A DNA stretch of 64,000 nucleotides from Rhizophagus irregularis (GCF_026210795.1 NC_089450.1:1054001-1118000), one strand, 5' to 3'; positions 45,488-54,425 are shown, numbered from the stretch's first letter. Notes: generated from the letters alone by a model not told the origin. A program made the numbers and translations.

Positions 45488-46964
45488 CTGCCCCCATATT
45501 TCATGGTCGGGAAGATGAAGATCTTAATCTTTTTATTAATAACTTTTTAGGGTATATTAATACCGTTGGTATTGATTTATTGGACGATGCCGGTGCACCC
45601 CCTGGTCGGGTGCGAGCGATGGGGGTTCTTTGTAGCTGTATGAGAGATGAAGCGGCGAGGTGGTTTGATGCGGAACTTACTGGAAAAAATTGGGAACTCT
45701 CGAATATTCGGTTAGTAGCTGCTGCAAATGGTGGAGCCGGTGCTACTCGCCAAGCATTCAGAGCTTTGGTTGTTCCTGAAAATGCTGGTGCTGGACGACT
45801 ACATCCTAATACTTATGTGCCTGGATCTGCTGCTCATGCATATTCTCTAGTTGGGGTTAATGCGGCGGTAACTATTGGAGACGCATTTTTCCCGTCACGC
45901 GCTGATATCGTTAGAACGAATTTTAAAGTTGAAGAGCAGTGGAGGCGTGCGGGCGAACGTCCTACTCATCTACCCGTTAATGGGTTGGGAGATCATGGAG
46001 GTCCATTCAATGCTGCTGCCCAGAATCAACCGATAGTCTTACAGGGGATTCTCCTGGATCAAGCATTTATGCATATGCGCACAAATTTTCCAACCGTCGT
46101 GGAAGAAAGACTTCAAATACGATTTAGTAACCTTTACCAGGAACAAGGTGAACCTGTTCGATCTTACTATAAGCGAGTTGAGAGGGCTGGGGATATTGTA
46201 GGATATAATCGAATTATGGTTACTGACCAGTTCTATAGAGGACTTTTGCCGGAAAATGTTATTGAAGCTTTCAGAATCGGGGCGGCACCTCTTAATACAT
46301 TAATCGATAGATTGAGTGATCTTGAGCGACGAAAGGGCGAAATGTTCTATGGATTACAAAGGCGTCAGGGTATTGAAAAAGCTAAAAAAGAGGAATTGGC
46401 TGGCTATACTCATCCCGTGACTCCACACAAAGGTGCTGTAATACAAAGGTCAACAGACGTTATTACTCAAGAACGATTACAAGAATTGCTCAAGGCACAA
46501 GCCGAGGAACTTACCAAGAATTTTCAGGCGCAATTTAAACAATTACAAGCATCTAAGCCAGTTCGTAAACCACCGGTCTATAGACAACAGATTAAACCTG
46601 TTCGGCCGAAGCCACAGCCACGCGTTGTTCAGGGATATCAGGGATCCGATTGGGATGATGGTTATGTAGATCATGATGTTGGTGATGAACCTGATCTTTC
46701 TGAATGGACTAGTGAGGGGATGATCAACATGTTATTGATCTTATTATGGGATATGAGACGTCTAAAAGATTTCCAAAGCGACTTCAGAAGGCTAAAGATA
46801 GACGCGATGATCTGGAATTAGCCCGAGCAATGAGAAACCTCGATCTTAATGATGATGCTATGGATATTGATACTAATACCGCGAGTTTTGATGACTTGAA
46901 AATTGTTCCCGATGAGGAAGGTGGTTTTCGGATTTGTGCGGTTCGAAGTACAAAAAAAAAGTAA
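45469..46964 (+). pseudogene. Retroviral/Ty3-type Gag-like protein with one frameshift
   Basis: The frame from ATG 45,469 reads MAAVGIAAPIFHGREDEDLN and LFINNFLGYINTVG, then GVLCSCMRDEAARWFDAEL. This is the N-terminal capsid-type signature of Ty3/Gypsy Gag (F.G......F...........L.....AA.W). A second region, FSNLYQEQGEPVRSYYKRVE followed by GLLPENVIEAF, matches the retrotransposon Gag domain (F..L.Q....V..Y...F). There is no CCHC zinc knuckle, but a basic KPVRKPPVYRQQIKPVRPKP stretch may replace it. One G appears lost near 46,716-46,719; beyond it the frame continues QHVIDLIMGYETSKRFPKRL to a stop at 46,962. The Gag fold would form a capsid shell. No LTRs flank it. Confidence 0.72.
46955..46961 (+). 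promoter_or_regulatory. Candidate -1 ribosomal frameshift site (A AAA AAG) between Gag and protease
   Basis: In the Gag frame the codons are AAA AAG followed at once by the stop TAA at 46,962. Slipping back one base enters the protease frame (next codon GTA). A-AAA-AAG is a known X-XXY-YYZ slippery heptamer, and Gag-Pro -1 shifting is usual in retroelements. The nine-A run could also be an ordinary indel. No stimulatory structure was tested. Confidence 0.45.
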
Positions 46965-47683
46965 ACTCGGATAAGGGTGTAAGTATCTCAAAACTTCTTA
47001 AATCTGTTCCAAAAAAATCAGTTAAAATGACTCCTATTAAGATTCCTGTGAAGGTTACTAGTAGTAAGCCCACACTTATAAAAGCCGTCACCAAAAATGA
47101 TTCATTAAGTTTATTAAGGTCTGCAGATTTTAGAAAATTACTCCGCGAGATTCTTCGGGAAGAATTAAAGTCAGCTCGTAAAAGTACGGAGATTCCGGAA
47201 GACCTAGTTGAGGAAAAACAAGAAGAGGATATCAAGGAAGATGACCCGATGGATATTGACATAGCTCGTTTGGAGAATACTAAAGATCTTTTAGCGCTGG
47301 ATGAGGAGGTCAATGGGATAGCAATTCAGTGTTTAGCAGACACTTGTGCTAACGCGTCTTTTATTCAGAGGGAAGCCGCTGAAGAATTAGGGTTGTATAT
47401 CGACAAGAGTATTACACATAACATATCCGGCGCTCTGGGTTCTGGTAGGACATTCAGCATGGTAAAAGGTGTGTCAATCAAACTAACCCCTGATTGTGTA
47501 ATCACTGAGAATCTCGCGGTTTTAAGCGATTACAAGCATAGGGAGATTGGATTGAGCCGGACGTGTCTGAAACGTTACAATTATGATGTCCATGAATCAC
47601 GTGAACATATCGCCCTTACTTGTAATGAGAAGAATGTTTTTATCCCGATAGTTTCTGACGTGAATCGAGGAGACAAAAAATAG
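46961..47683 (+). CDS. Retropepsin-like aspartic protease
   Basis: Read in the -1 frame relative to Gag. It is open from about 46,934 (ATG present but inside Gag), so it is probably made as a Gag-Pro fusion or by a downstream start. A Lys/Ser-rich leader and an acidic stretch (EDLVEEKQEEDIKEDDPMDI) precede the protease core: IQCLADTCANASFIQREAAE, where retropepsins have DTG/DSG and here DTC is present. Then come GLYIDKSITHNISGALGSG, SMVKGVSIKLTPD and the C-terminal block REIGLSRTCLKRYNYD, in place of the usual ILGxDFL. It would mature Gag. The Gly-to-Cys change beside the catalytic Asp is unusual and may affect activity. The stop is 14 bp from the stop of the convergent integrase gene. Confidence 0.65.
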   Translation, partial: VNSDKGVSISKLLKSVPKKSVKMTPIKIPVKVTSSKPTLIKAVTKNDSLSLLRSADFRKLLREILREELKSARKSTEIPEDLVEEKQEEDIKEDDPMDIDIARLENTKDLLALDEEVNGIAIQCLADTCANASFIQREAAEELGLYIDKSITHNISGALGSGRTFSMVKGVSIKLTPDCVITENLAVLSDYKHREIGLSRTCLKRYNYDVHESREHIALTCNEKNVFIPIVSDVNRGDKK

Positions 47684-47697
47684 GAAATATTTATTTT

Positions 47698-48825
47698 TTA
47701 TTCCCAAAACTTGCGGATTAAATCAGGGACATCCTCCTCCAACCAGTCAGCGGGTTCCCAAGTGGCTTCGGTATCTGGGTATCGTTCCCACTTGACTAGA
47801 TACTGGTCTTGACCCTTCCTGATGCGATGCCGGAGTATCCGCTCAGGTACAAATCTTTCGGGTTGCCCTCTTATCACGGAGTTAGGTGGGGGATATTCAT
47901 TTTCTGGAACAATCTGCAACTCTTTTCGGGTGTACGCACATCTGGATACACCTAGTCGTCCGTATAGTCCATCAAGAAGATACGTAGGAGGTTGTTCGGG
48001 TGAGAGTATCATTTTTTTGATGACACGAATATTGGGATTCCATCTTATGTCACCTGTATGAAATTTTCCATGAAGTTTATTACCGAGTACTGAGATAGGT
48101 TCATCTAACTTTACTCGGACACGCGTTCCTTCAGAGAGAAGTTCCGTCTTTTTTGACACCTTAGGTGACCCAGTTGGAATGTCTGGAGGATTTCTTTGCC
48201 AGATTTCATCTATTTTACTAACCACATCATGGAAATCTTCTGACCATTCCACGGATGTCACCCCAGTCTTCAACTCCTGTGCTACCATTCGTTTGAGAAG
48301 GGGTTCTTGAATAGCTTGGATAGCTCGTTCAGCGTATGATTGCTGTTTGTGTCTTCCTGGTTCTCCGAACCTCATCATCACCCCTAGGCTGTTCAAGAAA
48401 AAATCACGTACCTGATCATTGGTGAATTCTGATCCGGAGTCTGTCTCTATTCGATGTGTTGGTGGCTTAATGCGATTTCTTCTGTAGATTTTAACAAATC
48501 CATTGAGAACTCTATTTGCAGTTTTATCCTTTAGGGGTTCTGCGTCAACTCGTTTACCCGCGACTTCCATCACTACGAGGAAATAGTGGAATCCTTTGGG
48601 GTCAACTGGCATCTCTGCGAGATCTGCCTGATGCGTCGCATTTGGTTTCCATACAACTACTTGTGGACGCTCTGATGACTTCTCCTTTAGGGGCTTTTTG
48701 TATAGGTTGTAGTGCTCCTCACCTTTTAGAATTCGTGCTGATACTCCGGAGAGATTGTAGTATTTGTAATAATTCTCTAAATGCGACATATTACGACAAA
48801 TTAAAGGAAAGATTTCGGACTTCAA
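47698..48825 (-). CDS. DDE integrase with C-terminal chromodomain (Polinton c-integrase type)
   Basis: Intact, 375 aa; ATG at 48,825, with an alternative at 48,789. N-terminal helical part, then the catalytic core: first Asp in NATHQADLAEMPVD, second Asp in HRIETDSGSEFTND, Glu in KQQSYAERAIQAIQEPLLKR. Next is a beta-rich segment (RVRVKLDEPISVLGNKL, TYLLDGLYGRLGV) typical of the integrase C-terminal domain. The chromodomain is VPERILRHRIRKGQDQYLVK followed by WERYPDTEATWEPADWLEED. It would catalyse insertion of the linear element DNA, and the chromodomain may direct it to methylated histone tails. Ty3-type chromointegrases share this layout, but the location inside Polinton repeats and the opposite direction to Gag-Pro favour a native gene. 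Confidence 0.88.
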   Translation of the reverse strand: MKSEIFPLICRNMSHLENYYKYYNLSGVSARILKGEEHYNLYKKPLKEKSSERPQVVVWKPNATHQADLAEMPVDPKGFHYFLVVMEVAGKRVDAEPLKDKTANRVLNGFVKIYRRNRIKPPTHRIETDSGSEFTNDQVRDFFLNSLGVMMRFGEPGRHKQQSYAERAIQAIQEPLLKRMVAQELKTGVTSVEWSEDFHDVVSKIDEIWQRNPPDIPTGSPKVSKKTELLSEGTRVRVKLDEPISVLGNKLHGKFHTGDIRWNPNIRVIKKMILSPEQPPTYLLDGLYGRLGVSRCAYTRKELQIVPENEYPPPNSVIRGQPERFVPERILRHRIRKGQDQYLVKWERYPDTEATWEPADWLEEDVPDLIRKFWE

Positions 48826-48833
48826 ATCTTAAG

Positions 48834-49154
48834 ATGACACGATTTTACTGCCTAAAGTGTAAGAAAGAAACCGAGACTGCTAGTGAAATACAAGATATGA
48901 CCACAAATGGCCGCTATCGTTTACATGGTGACTGTGTAGTTTGTGGGATGCATAAGAATACTTTTACTGGGATAGACTGGGTTATCAAAAAGAAAACCAA
49001 GGAGAAGAAAAAAGAAACCGCGGCTAAAAGACATCAGACGGCGTATAATCGGCAATGCAAAAAACTTGGGCAAAAAATTTTAGAGGCTGATGACGCGTGT
49101 AAACAGTGTATTGATAAATGCCTTAAGGAAGCAAAAAAGAGGAAGACGGATTAG
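48834..49154 (+). CDS. Small zinc-ribbon protein with basic tail (DUF5679-like)
   Basis: Intact, 106 aa, ATG at 48,834, divergent from the integrase with 8 bp between starts. Residues 1-38 read MTRFYCLKCKKETETASEIQ through TTNGRYRLHGDCVVCG, with C6-x2-C9 and C34-x2-C37 around a TxNGR turn. This closely matches the small zinc ribbon often encoded by phages, adintovirus/Polinton relatives and some ssDNA viruses (DUF5679 type, from memory). The tail is Lys-rich with DDACKQCIDKCLKEAKKRK. It is probably a nucleic-acid or virion core-associated basic protein, but function is unproven. It is convergent with the next gene (9 bp between stops). Confidence 0.65.
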   Translation: MTRFYCLKCKKETETASEIQDMTTNGRYRLHGDCVVCGMHKNTFTGIDWVIKKKTKEKKKETAAKRHQTAYNRQCKKLGQKILEADDACKQCIDKCLKEAKKRKTD

Positions 49155-49163
49155 TACCGCCTT

Positions 49164-49637
49164 CTAAAAGTATTCCTCATCATCCGAGTCATCAAGAGTG
49201 CGACCTTCTTTAAGCAATTGGATGTTATACGTTATTTGAGTCCATTTCTCCCAGTCGGACTCTTGCGTTATAAAGCCACATCTGAGGAGGGCTCTTTCTA
49301 CTGCCACCATTCCTGCAAACCTAGTGTATTTTTTCTGATCGGCTTCATTGAAATTGTCAATGGCCTCCCTGTAGTAGTTTACCGCCTGTTTGTATACCTC
49401 CTCGGCTTCTTTATGCCGCTTCCACAACTCGGCTTTACAACAGTTGTACCAGAGTCTGTTAATCTTGAGATGCTCTCTGAATTCTTTAACCGGAAGGTTT
49501 CTGACCATCTCTCTTACTATGTCCAGGTCGTTGAGGGGCGAAGCCTGCATTTGGATCCATTTACGGATTCCATAGATGTCTACAAGATCAAGCCCGAGGT
49601 CTTCGGCAAGAGAAGTGGCGGCGTGTAAGTTTATCAT
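49164..49637 (-). CDS. Helical acidic protein of the element, unknown function
   Basis: Intact, 157 aa, start at 49,637 (MINLHAATSLAEDLGLDLVD). All-helical appearance with KAELWKRHKEAEEVYKQAVN and YYREAIDNFNEADQKKYTRF, reminiscent of a TPR-like helical pair. It ends in an acidic tail (LKEGRTLDDSDDEEYF). I do not recognise a family. Its upstream region has the best match to the helicase promoter: TTCGGCAATTGAAGATTAG at 49,657-49,675 on the minus strand. It is the outermost gene at the right end, and its promoter mirrors the outermost gene at the left end. Confidence 0.6.
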   Translation of the reverse strand: MINLHAATSLAEDLGLDLVDIYGIRKWIQMQASPLNDLDIVREMVRNLPVKEFREHLKINRLWYNCCKAELWKRHKEAEEVYKQAVNYYREAIDNFNEADQKKYTRFAGMVAVERALLRCGFITQESDWEKWTQITYNIQLLKEGRTLDDSDDEEYF

Positions 49638-49660
49638 TGTATGTTACTTATAGTTACCTA

Positions 49661-49670
49661 ATCTTCAATT
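49661..49670 (-). promoter_or_regulatory. Shared AATTGAAGAT motif upstream of the 49,637 gene
   Basis: On the minus strand ATTCGGCAATTGAAGATTAG lies about 24-33 bp before the ATG. This 19-20 bp block is also found at 15,769-15,787 ahead of the helicase. Confidence 0.7.
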
Positions 49671-49679
49671 GCCGAATGT

Positions 49680-50044
49680 ATTTTTTCCAAAGATCCGCGC
49701 TCCTACCCGGTCACCCTCCTGTGGTTCTACAGTCCTTCTAGGGGCTATTAACCTACCTGTTAACTTGGTTTGCTATCTCATTGCCTCCAATGAGAAAACG
49801 AATGGAATCCTGAAAGAGTAACGGATCGTAACGAATGTAACAGATCTGGGGGGGTAAAATCAAAACTTTTTTCTGAGGGGGTGTCCTCTCCTAACTTTCT
49901 GAAATATCTGTTACATCTGTTACATCTGTTACTCCCTTCTGATTCTATCGTATTTTCCTCTCTTTTCCCTTATTTTATCTGTTTTTTAGTATATTTTTAG
50001 TAACAGATGTAGTAACGGATAGTAACGGATCTTGGGTAAACCCG
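49680..50044. other. Right subterminal non-coding region
   Basis: Contains the GTAAC(A/G)GAT repeats and no gene. Confidence 0.7.
49818..50035. repeat. Right subterminal GTAACRGAT repeats
   Basis: GTAACGGAT/GTAACAGAT words occur about nine times in both orientations (for example AGTAACGGATCGTAACGAAT, ATCTGTTACATCTGTTAC and AGTAACGGATAGTAACGGAT). They occupy the position that the unrelated GAACTATGACCAC array holds at the left end. Confidence 0.85.
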
Positions 50045-50129
50045 CCCCACGAAGGGGGGATGTAGGTACCGCGAGGCCGTGAGGCCGAGGTGGGGTGAGC
50101 GTAGCGAGACACACTACCAGCCCGACGAC
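50045..50129 (-). repeat. Right terminal inverted repeat of the Polinton-like element
   Basis: Begins CCCCACGAAGGGGGGATGTA and ends ACTACCAGCCCGACGAC. It is the reverse complement of the left end with one mismatched patch (GGGGTGAGCGTAGCGAGAC). Confidence 0.92.
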
Positions 50130-51440
50130 TCTGAACGTATGGGATCTCGGTAAAGAATCACCTTTCGTTTAATTGGTTTTAATTTTTTTTAATAAAACAT
50201 TGCTAATGTTTTGTCTTCTAGGTGAATCATGCGCATTTAAGAAGATAAATCACTCAAAAAGTATCACAAAGCATATCAAAACTAACTGATTGAGAAACGC
50301 GTAGGATTTTGTGGGTCATTCACATTTTTTTTAATTTGTTTCTTTTAACAAATTCTTCTTTTTTTAGACAGGTTTAGAATTATGGAATCTTTACACGAAT
50401 GGTCAAAACAATTCAAATGTGATACATTGTATTGTTGCTATTTGCATAGATTGGTAGAAATCGGTCCAATTTTTTTTAATTTTTTTTTTTTTTGTTGAAA
50501 TGATTTCTAATGTTATTGATTTATCTTTTTTTTTAGACGACTTGAGAACTATAGGATTTCTGATGGGAAATGCTAGAAGTCTCTTTAAACATGGATTTTT
50601 TTTAACAAACTTTATTAACAGTTTGTTTTTCTCTCTTTTTAGGTAGTGGTATCCTTAAAAATATTGAATGCAAAGTAGTATGATTTGGGCAATGGCTAGA
50701 TACCGGACATGTGATATCTTTGGTAAAGTATTGACCTCTTTTTAGTTATTTTAATGTTTTTAATATTTTTAACAAAATGTTTGTTAACATTCTACACTTT
50801 CTTTTAGGTGACTTTTTTGGATCTTTTTTGAATTTGGACTTGTATAAACAAGTTATATCACTATCCTCTAACATAAGAACCAGTAAGAATAAATAAAATT
50901 TCGTGAAAGACATAATTGATGCATGTTTTTGAAATACAATTAGGTTACGAATGAAAGACTGGCAAAAGTCTTTTAGTAGTTTAATGATGAAATATCAATT
51001 TTAGATATAATTCATGTGCGAAATATGTATTTTTTCTATTTATTTTCTGAAACTTCAAAATTTCAAAATGAACAATTTAATAAATATTTAATATAGTTTA
51101 CTATTTATTTACAAATTATTTTCTAAAACTTCACAATTTCAAAATGAATAATCTAATAAATATTTAATAATAGTTTACTATTTATTTACGAATTCGAAAA
51201 CACAATTTTACATTTATTTACAAATTTCAATAACCCATTTTTACAATTTCGATCAAATCAGCTGACGATCGTCTTAATGTGCAGTAAAAACTTCGATACT
51301 AAATTATAACTTTATGAGACTAAATCGTGACCAAATCTTGATTAAAGGTTTCACGATAAATTTTCGATATGGTCAATATATGGTTTCGATTTTAAAAGTT
51401 TCTGTAAAGTTCCTTCACAGTATATTAATAATAATACTTG
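50130..51440. other. Non-coding flank with a run of intron-like modules
   Basis: From 50,150 to 50,810 there are five T-rich blocks, each ending in a TTTTAG-type acceptor (AG at 50,220, 50,366, 50,535, 50,641 and 50,806). Four of the five have a short hairpin such as AACAAACTTTATTAACAGTTTG. The intervening pieces do not give a convincing joined frame. They could be exons of a decayed gene, perhaps the 3' half of the one interrupted at 15,142. From 50,880 on it is AT-rich with two related blocks near 51,060 and 51,130. Confidence 0.4.
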
Positions 51441-51449
51441 AGATAAACT

Positions 51450-51957
51450 TTTAATTGCTTCAATTATTTTTGGATTTATTTATCTAAGCTTTGAAATCCA
51501 TCAGTTTATTTATAATTCTATTAAATGGTTTAATGATTTTTAGAACTATATTGGTATATATATTATTTAGTTTATTTAATTCTTATATTTAAATAAAGAT
51601 TTACTAATTGTGTTATTTAATATTGTAGATATAATTGCATTCTTGCTTCCAATTTACATTTCTATTTATTGGCTTCAAACAAATAATAGGAATGTTAACT
51701 TAATTTCTTTTATATACTTATTCTTAAATATAAAGTTTTTAATATTTTTAAGAGTATTTGAATCTAGTGGTATATTTTTTGCAATAATTATTAGTGTTGG
51801 AAAACAGATTATTTTTCTTTTATTGGTGTTGTTAATTATTTTAATTAGTTTTACACATGCACTTTACATTCTTTTACTACCAGAAAATGATTTTTCTTTT
51901 AAAGAACCTACAAATAATAATGATCAAAAAATTGAACTGGAAATCCCAACTAAATAA
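51450..51957 (+). pseudogene. TRP-like ion-channel fragment
   Basis: Two pieces in register. Upstream, LIASIIFGFIYLSFEIHQFI followed by YNSIKWFNDF and a TAG at about 51,541. Then, after an AT-rich break, an open 115-codon segment (51,610-51,957) with DIIAFLLPIYISIYWLQTNN, LFLNIKFLIFLRVFESSGIF and VLLIILISFTHALYILLLPE. This pattern of hydrophobic helices with NxKFLxFxRVFE recalls the ion-transport domain (S4-S6 region) of TRP-like channels that are numerous in glomeromycetes (from memory). The cytosolic N-terminal repeats and the rest of the channel are missing. It is a relic. Confidence 0.5.
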
Positions 51958-54425
51958 ACTAAATAAAAAAAGCTTGCTATAAAAATATTATTTCAGTAAT
52001 TAATAATTTTGATGTAACATGACTTGAGAGTCATGTAGTTTGTTTATATTATTAATATTTGCAATTTTACATAATCATGAGTTGGGTCCCACCCGTTTCT
52101 CATTCTTCTTCAAGGTCAGAAGTCATCGCATACTCGGCTTCACAGTGATAGAATTACTTTCGGCTCAAAATATTTGTTGTCCTTGTGATTTGTACTACAA
52201 TTTGGGTTTTCTGAAACATAAAAATAAAAATAAAAAATAAATCATGATGTTGTGTGTATCAAATAATTGTTAAAAAAGGCAACTTTAAATGAAAAAAACA
52301 ACTTTTAAATATTTATTTTTTGGCAATTTGTAAGAGCCATTAAGAAAGATTTTTGATGCTTTTTATATTTGGAAATTGACATAAATCTTGTTATCAAATT
52401 TGCAGTAATTGAATAATGTCAAAAAATGTTAAAATTTTAGAATTAAAACAGGTAAAGGAAAATATCTGCGTTATTTAGGGGATGAAAATTTAAGTTTTTA
52501 TTTTTTGCGATTTACACGTTCTTATAATCCGTAGGTGACACCAAAAGGGTTTTTAAGGGCGGTCGTTTCATATGAATCGAAGTAATTCCATGTAAATCAC
52601 ATGACTATCAAAAAATAATCATATGTTGAAAAGTTCATATAGGAGATCCGGACTGAATGATTTTTGGATTTTTATTTTAAATATATTAGTTATTCAAATT
52701 GAAATTGGATTAATAATGCTGGTTTTTGTAGTATTTACTACTTGAAATTATTAAGGAGTTTTGGAATTCGATGTTCAATTAAATTAACAAAAATGAAATT
52801 TTCATTTTAAAAGCAAATATTTTATATTATCCAATGCTAAATAATTTCGTTAAAATTTCTTCAATCAAAATTAAATAATTAAAATATAATTCATGAATAT
52901 TTTTATTTGAAAATTTACAAAATTTCAAATAATTTTTTTAATGTACAAGTCAAAAGAACATGGTTTTGACGTATGTAGCGTAGATCCGATCAGAATCTGG
53001 AAATATATCAAAAGAGTTATTAATCATATATATAACGATGAAAAAAAAAAGTGGACATAAAGGAAAAGATCGGTAAATCATATGTTTAATGAAAGGGAAA
53101 ATCCCCCAGCAAATCAATCTAATCTCGTAAATTAATTTAACTTCAAATAGATAAAGTTTTGATAGAGTTTCATCAATAACAATAAAAAGCAATTTCTAGA
53201 TTTTCATAATGAAACCATTTCAATCAAATTGTGTAAAACTTTTACGCCAATATAATAATAAATTAATGGTATAAATGGTATTTATAATGATTTTCATTTA
53301 ATATAAAATTATGACCATACTTTTTTAAGAACAGTGAATACACATAAGAATAATGGAAATAATTTTGAATGTAAATAATAAACAATAAAAACATGTAAAA
53401 AAGATAAAAAATCATCATTATCTATCATGGAAAGAATAAATAAACTTTTTTATGTAAAGTAACGTAACATAACGTACGTTTTTGATGCATATCATATATA
53501 AATTTACTTAGATTATTTTAAATTACTCCGTAATGTATTCGTGGACATATTCATACATACATAAAAATACCAATTTCTTATTATAGAAGTTTAAGTTAAT
53601 TTTGGTCCCGTGCTTTTGTCAAACTTACTTGTCAATCAAATGGTTTTCCCCATTTCACAATTGATGATCAATCGGTATCCTCCCTATATCAAGCACCATA
53701 CAGCCGACGTGGATACACAGTCAATTTATTACTAATTTATATTACATTCCTAAATTTGAAATGCTGATTCTGTAGATCGAATTTTTTCATGCATATAACA
53801 TTGGTTTCCAATGGCGGTTACTCAACTGTAAAAAAAAATACAACCTCTTCTTCTACCTCAATTACCTCAATTACCTCAATTACCTCAAAAACGAAGCAAA
53901 AAAAAATAAAAATAAAATAAATTTTTTATTAAAATTTTAAAGAAGAGAGGAAATTAAAAATATATATAAACATATAATACATCATATATATTGTACATTA
54001 CAAACGATACGAATTCGAGTAGTTATATCTTTATTTATTTATTCATTTATTTTATTTTATTTTTTTTTATTCTCCTTCCAAAAAAACCAGTCGAATCTTT
54101 TATAAAAAAAATATACTTTCTTTTTTATTATTTATTTATATTATTAATATTTCATAATATTTCATCTATTTTTCCGTGTTAAACCGGTACTTTTTTTTGT
54201 TTTTATTAGAAATTACAACTAATCATATCTAATACATAATAATTACACAACAATCAAACGATACTTACATATAATATTATATATTTTTTTTTTTAAAAAA
54301 AAACAAAACCTTTTTCTTTCTCTTTTCCTATTTTCTTAAAACGGTCTGGAACCTCTTTATCCCATAATTTATTTTATTTATTTATATGAACCATCAATAT
54401 ATTCGTAATATATAAGATAAAACAG
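51958..54425. other. Intergenic region upstream of the kinesin gene
   Basis: AT-rich, no convincing gene. Short open frames at 52,040-52,240 and 52,950-53,192 show no recognisable family. Near 53,870 there is a TTACCTCAA repeat (four copies). The last 500 bp, rich in poly-A/T, probably contain the kinesin promoter and 5' UTR. Confidence 0.5.

Larger units (their letters stand above)
15143..50129. mobile_element. Polinton/Maverick-like virus-like DNA element with nested LINEs
   Basis: The boundaries are matching inverted repeats at 15,143-15,225 and 50,045-50,129. Inside are the diagnostic Polinton genes: type-B DNA polymerase (18,317), A32-like ATPase (44,751, minus) and DDE integrase with chromodomain (48,825, minus). 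A D5-like helicase, Gag and protease, and several small proteins with virus-like motifs are also present. Three LINE copies add about 20 kb; the original length would be about 15 kb. Base composition is clearly more GC-rich than the flanks. No convincing target-site duplication is visible (left flank AATATC, right flank TCTGAA). At least seven lesions in helicase, polymerase, two small ORFs, the coiled-coil gene and Gag show this copy is decaying. Confidence 0.88.

Noticed and set aside
45116-45504. Minus-strand ORFs opposite the coiled-coil gene
   Set aside because: Low-complexity antisense of the ERNRAIGERD repeats.
44783-47683. Gag-protease as part of an inserted LTR retrotransposon
   Set aside because: No LTR pair, primer-binding site, RT or RNase H lies around it. 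The genes are packed 31 and 14 bp from the element's ATPase and integrase, and the integrase is on the opposite strand. An ancient capture remains possible.
52040-52240. 66-codon plus-strand ORF
   Set aside because: No recognised family, no splice or start context. It could be a remnant of the channel gene upstream but cannot be supported.
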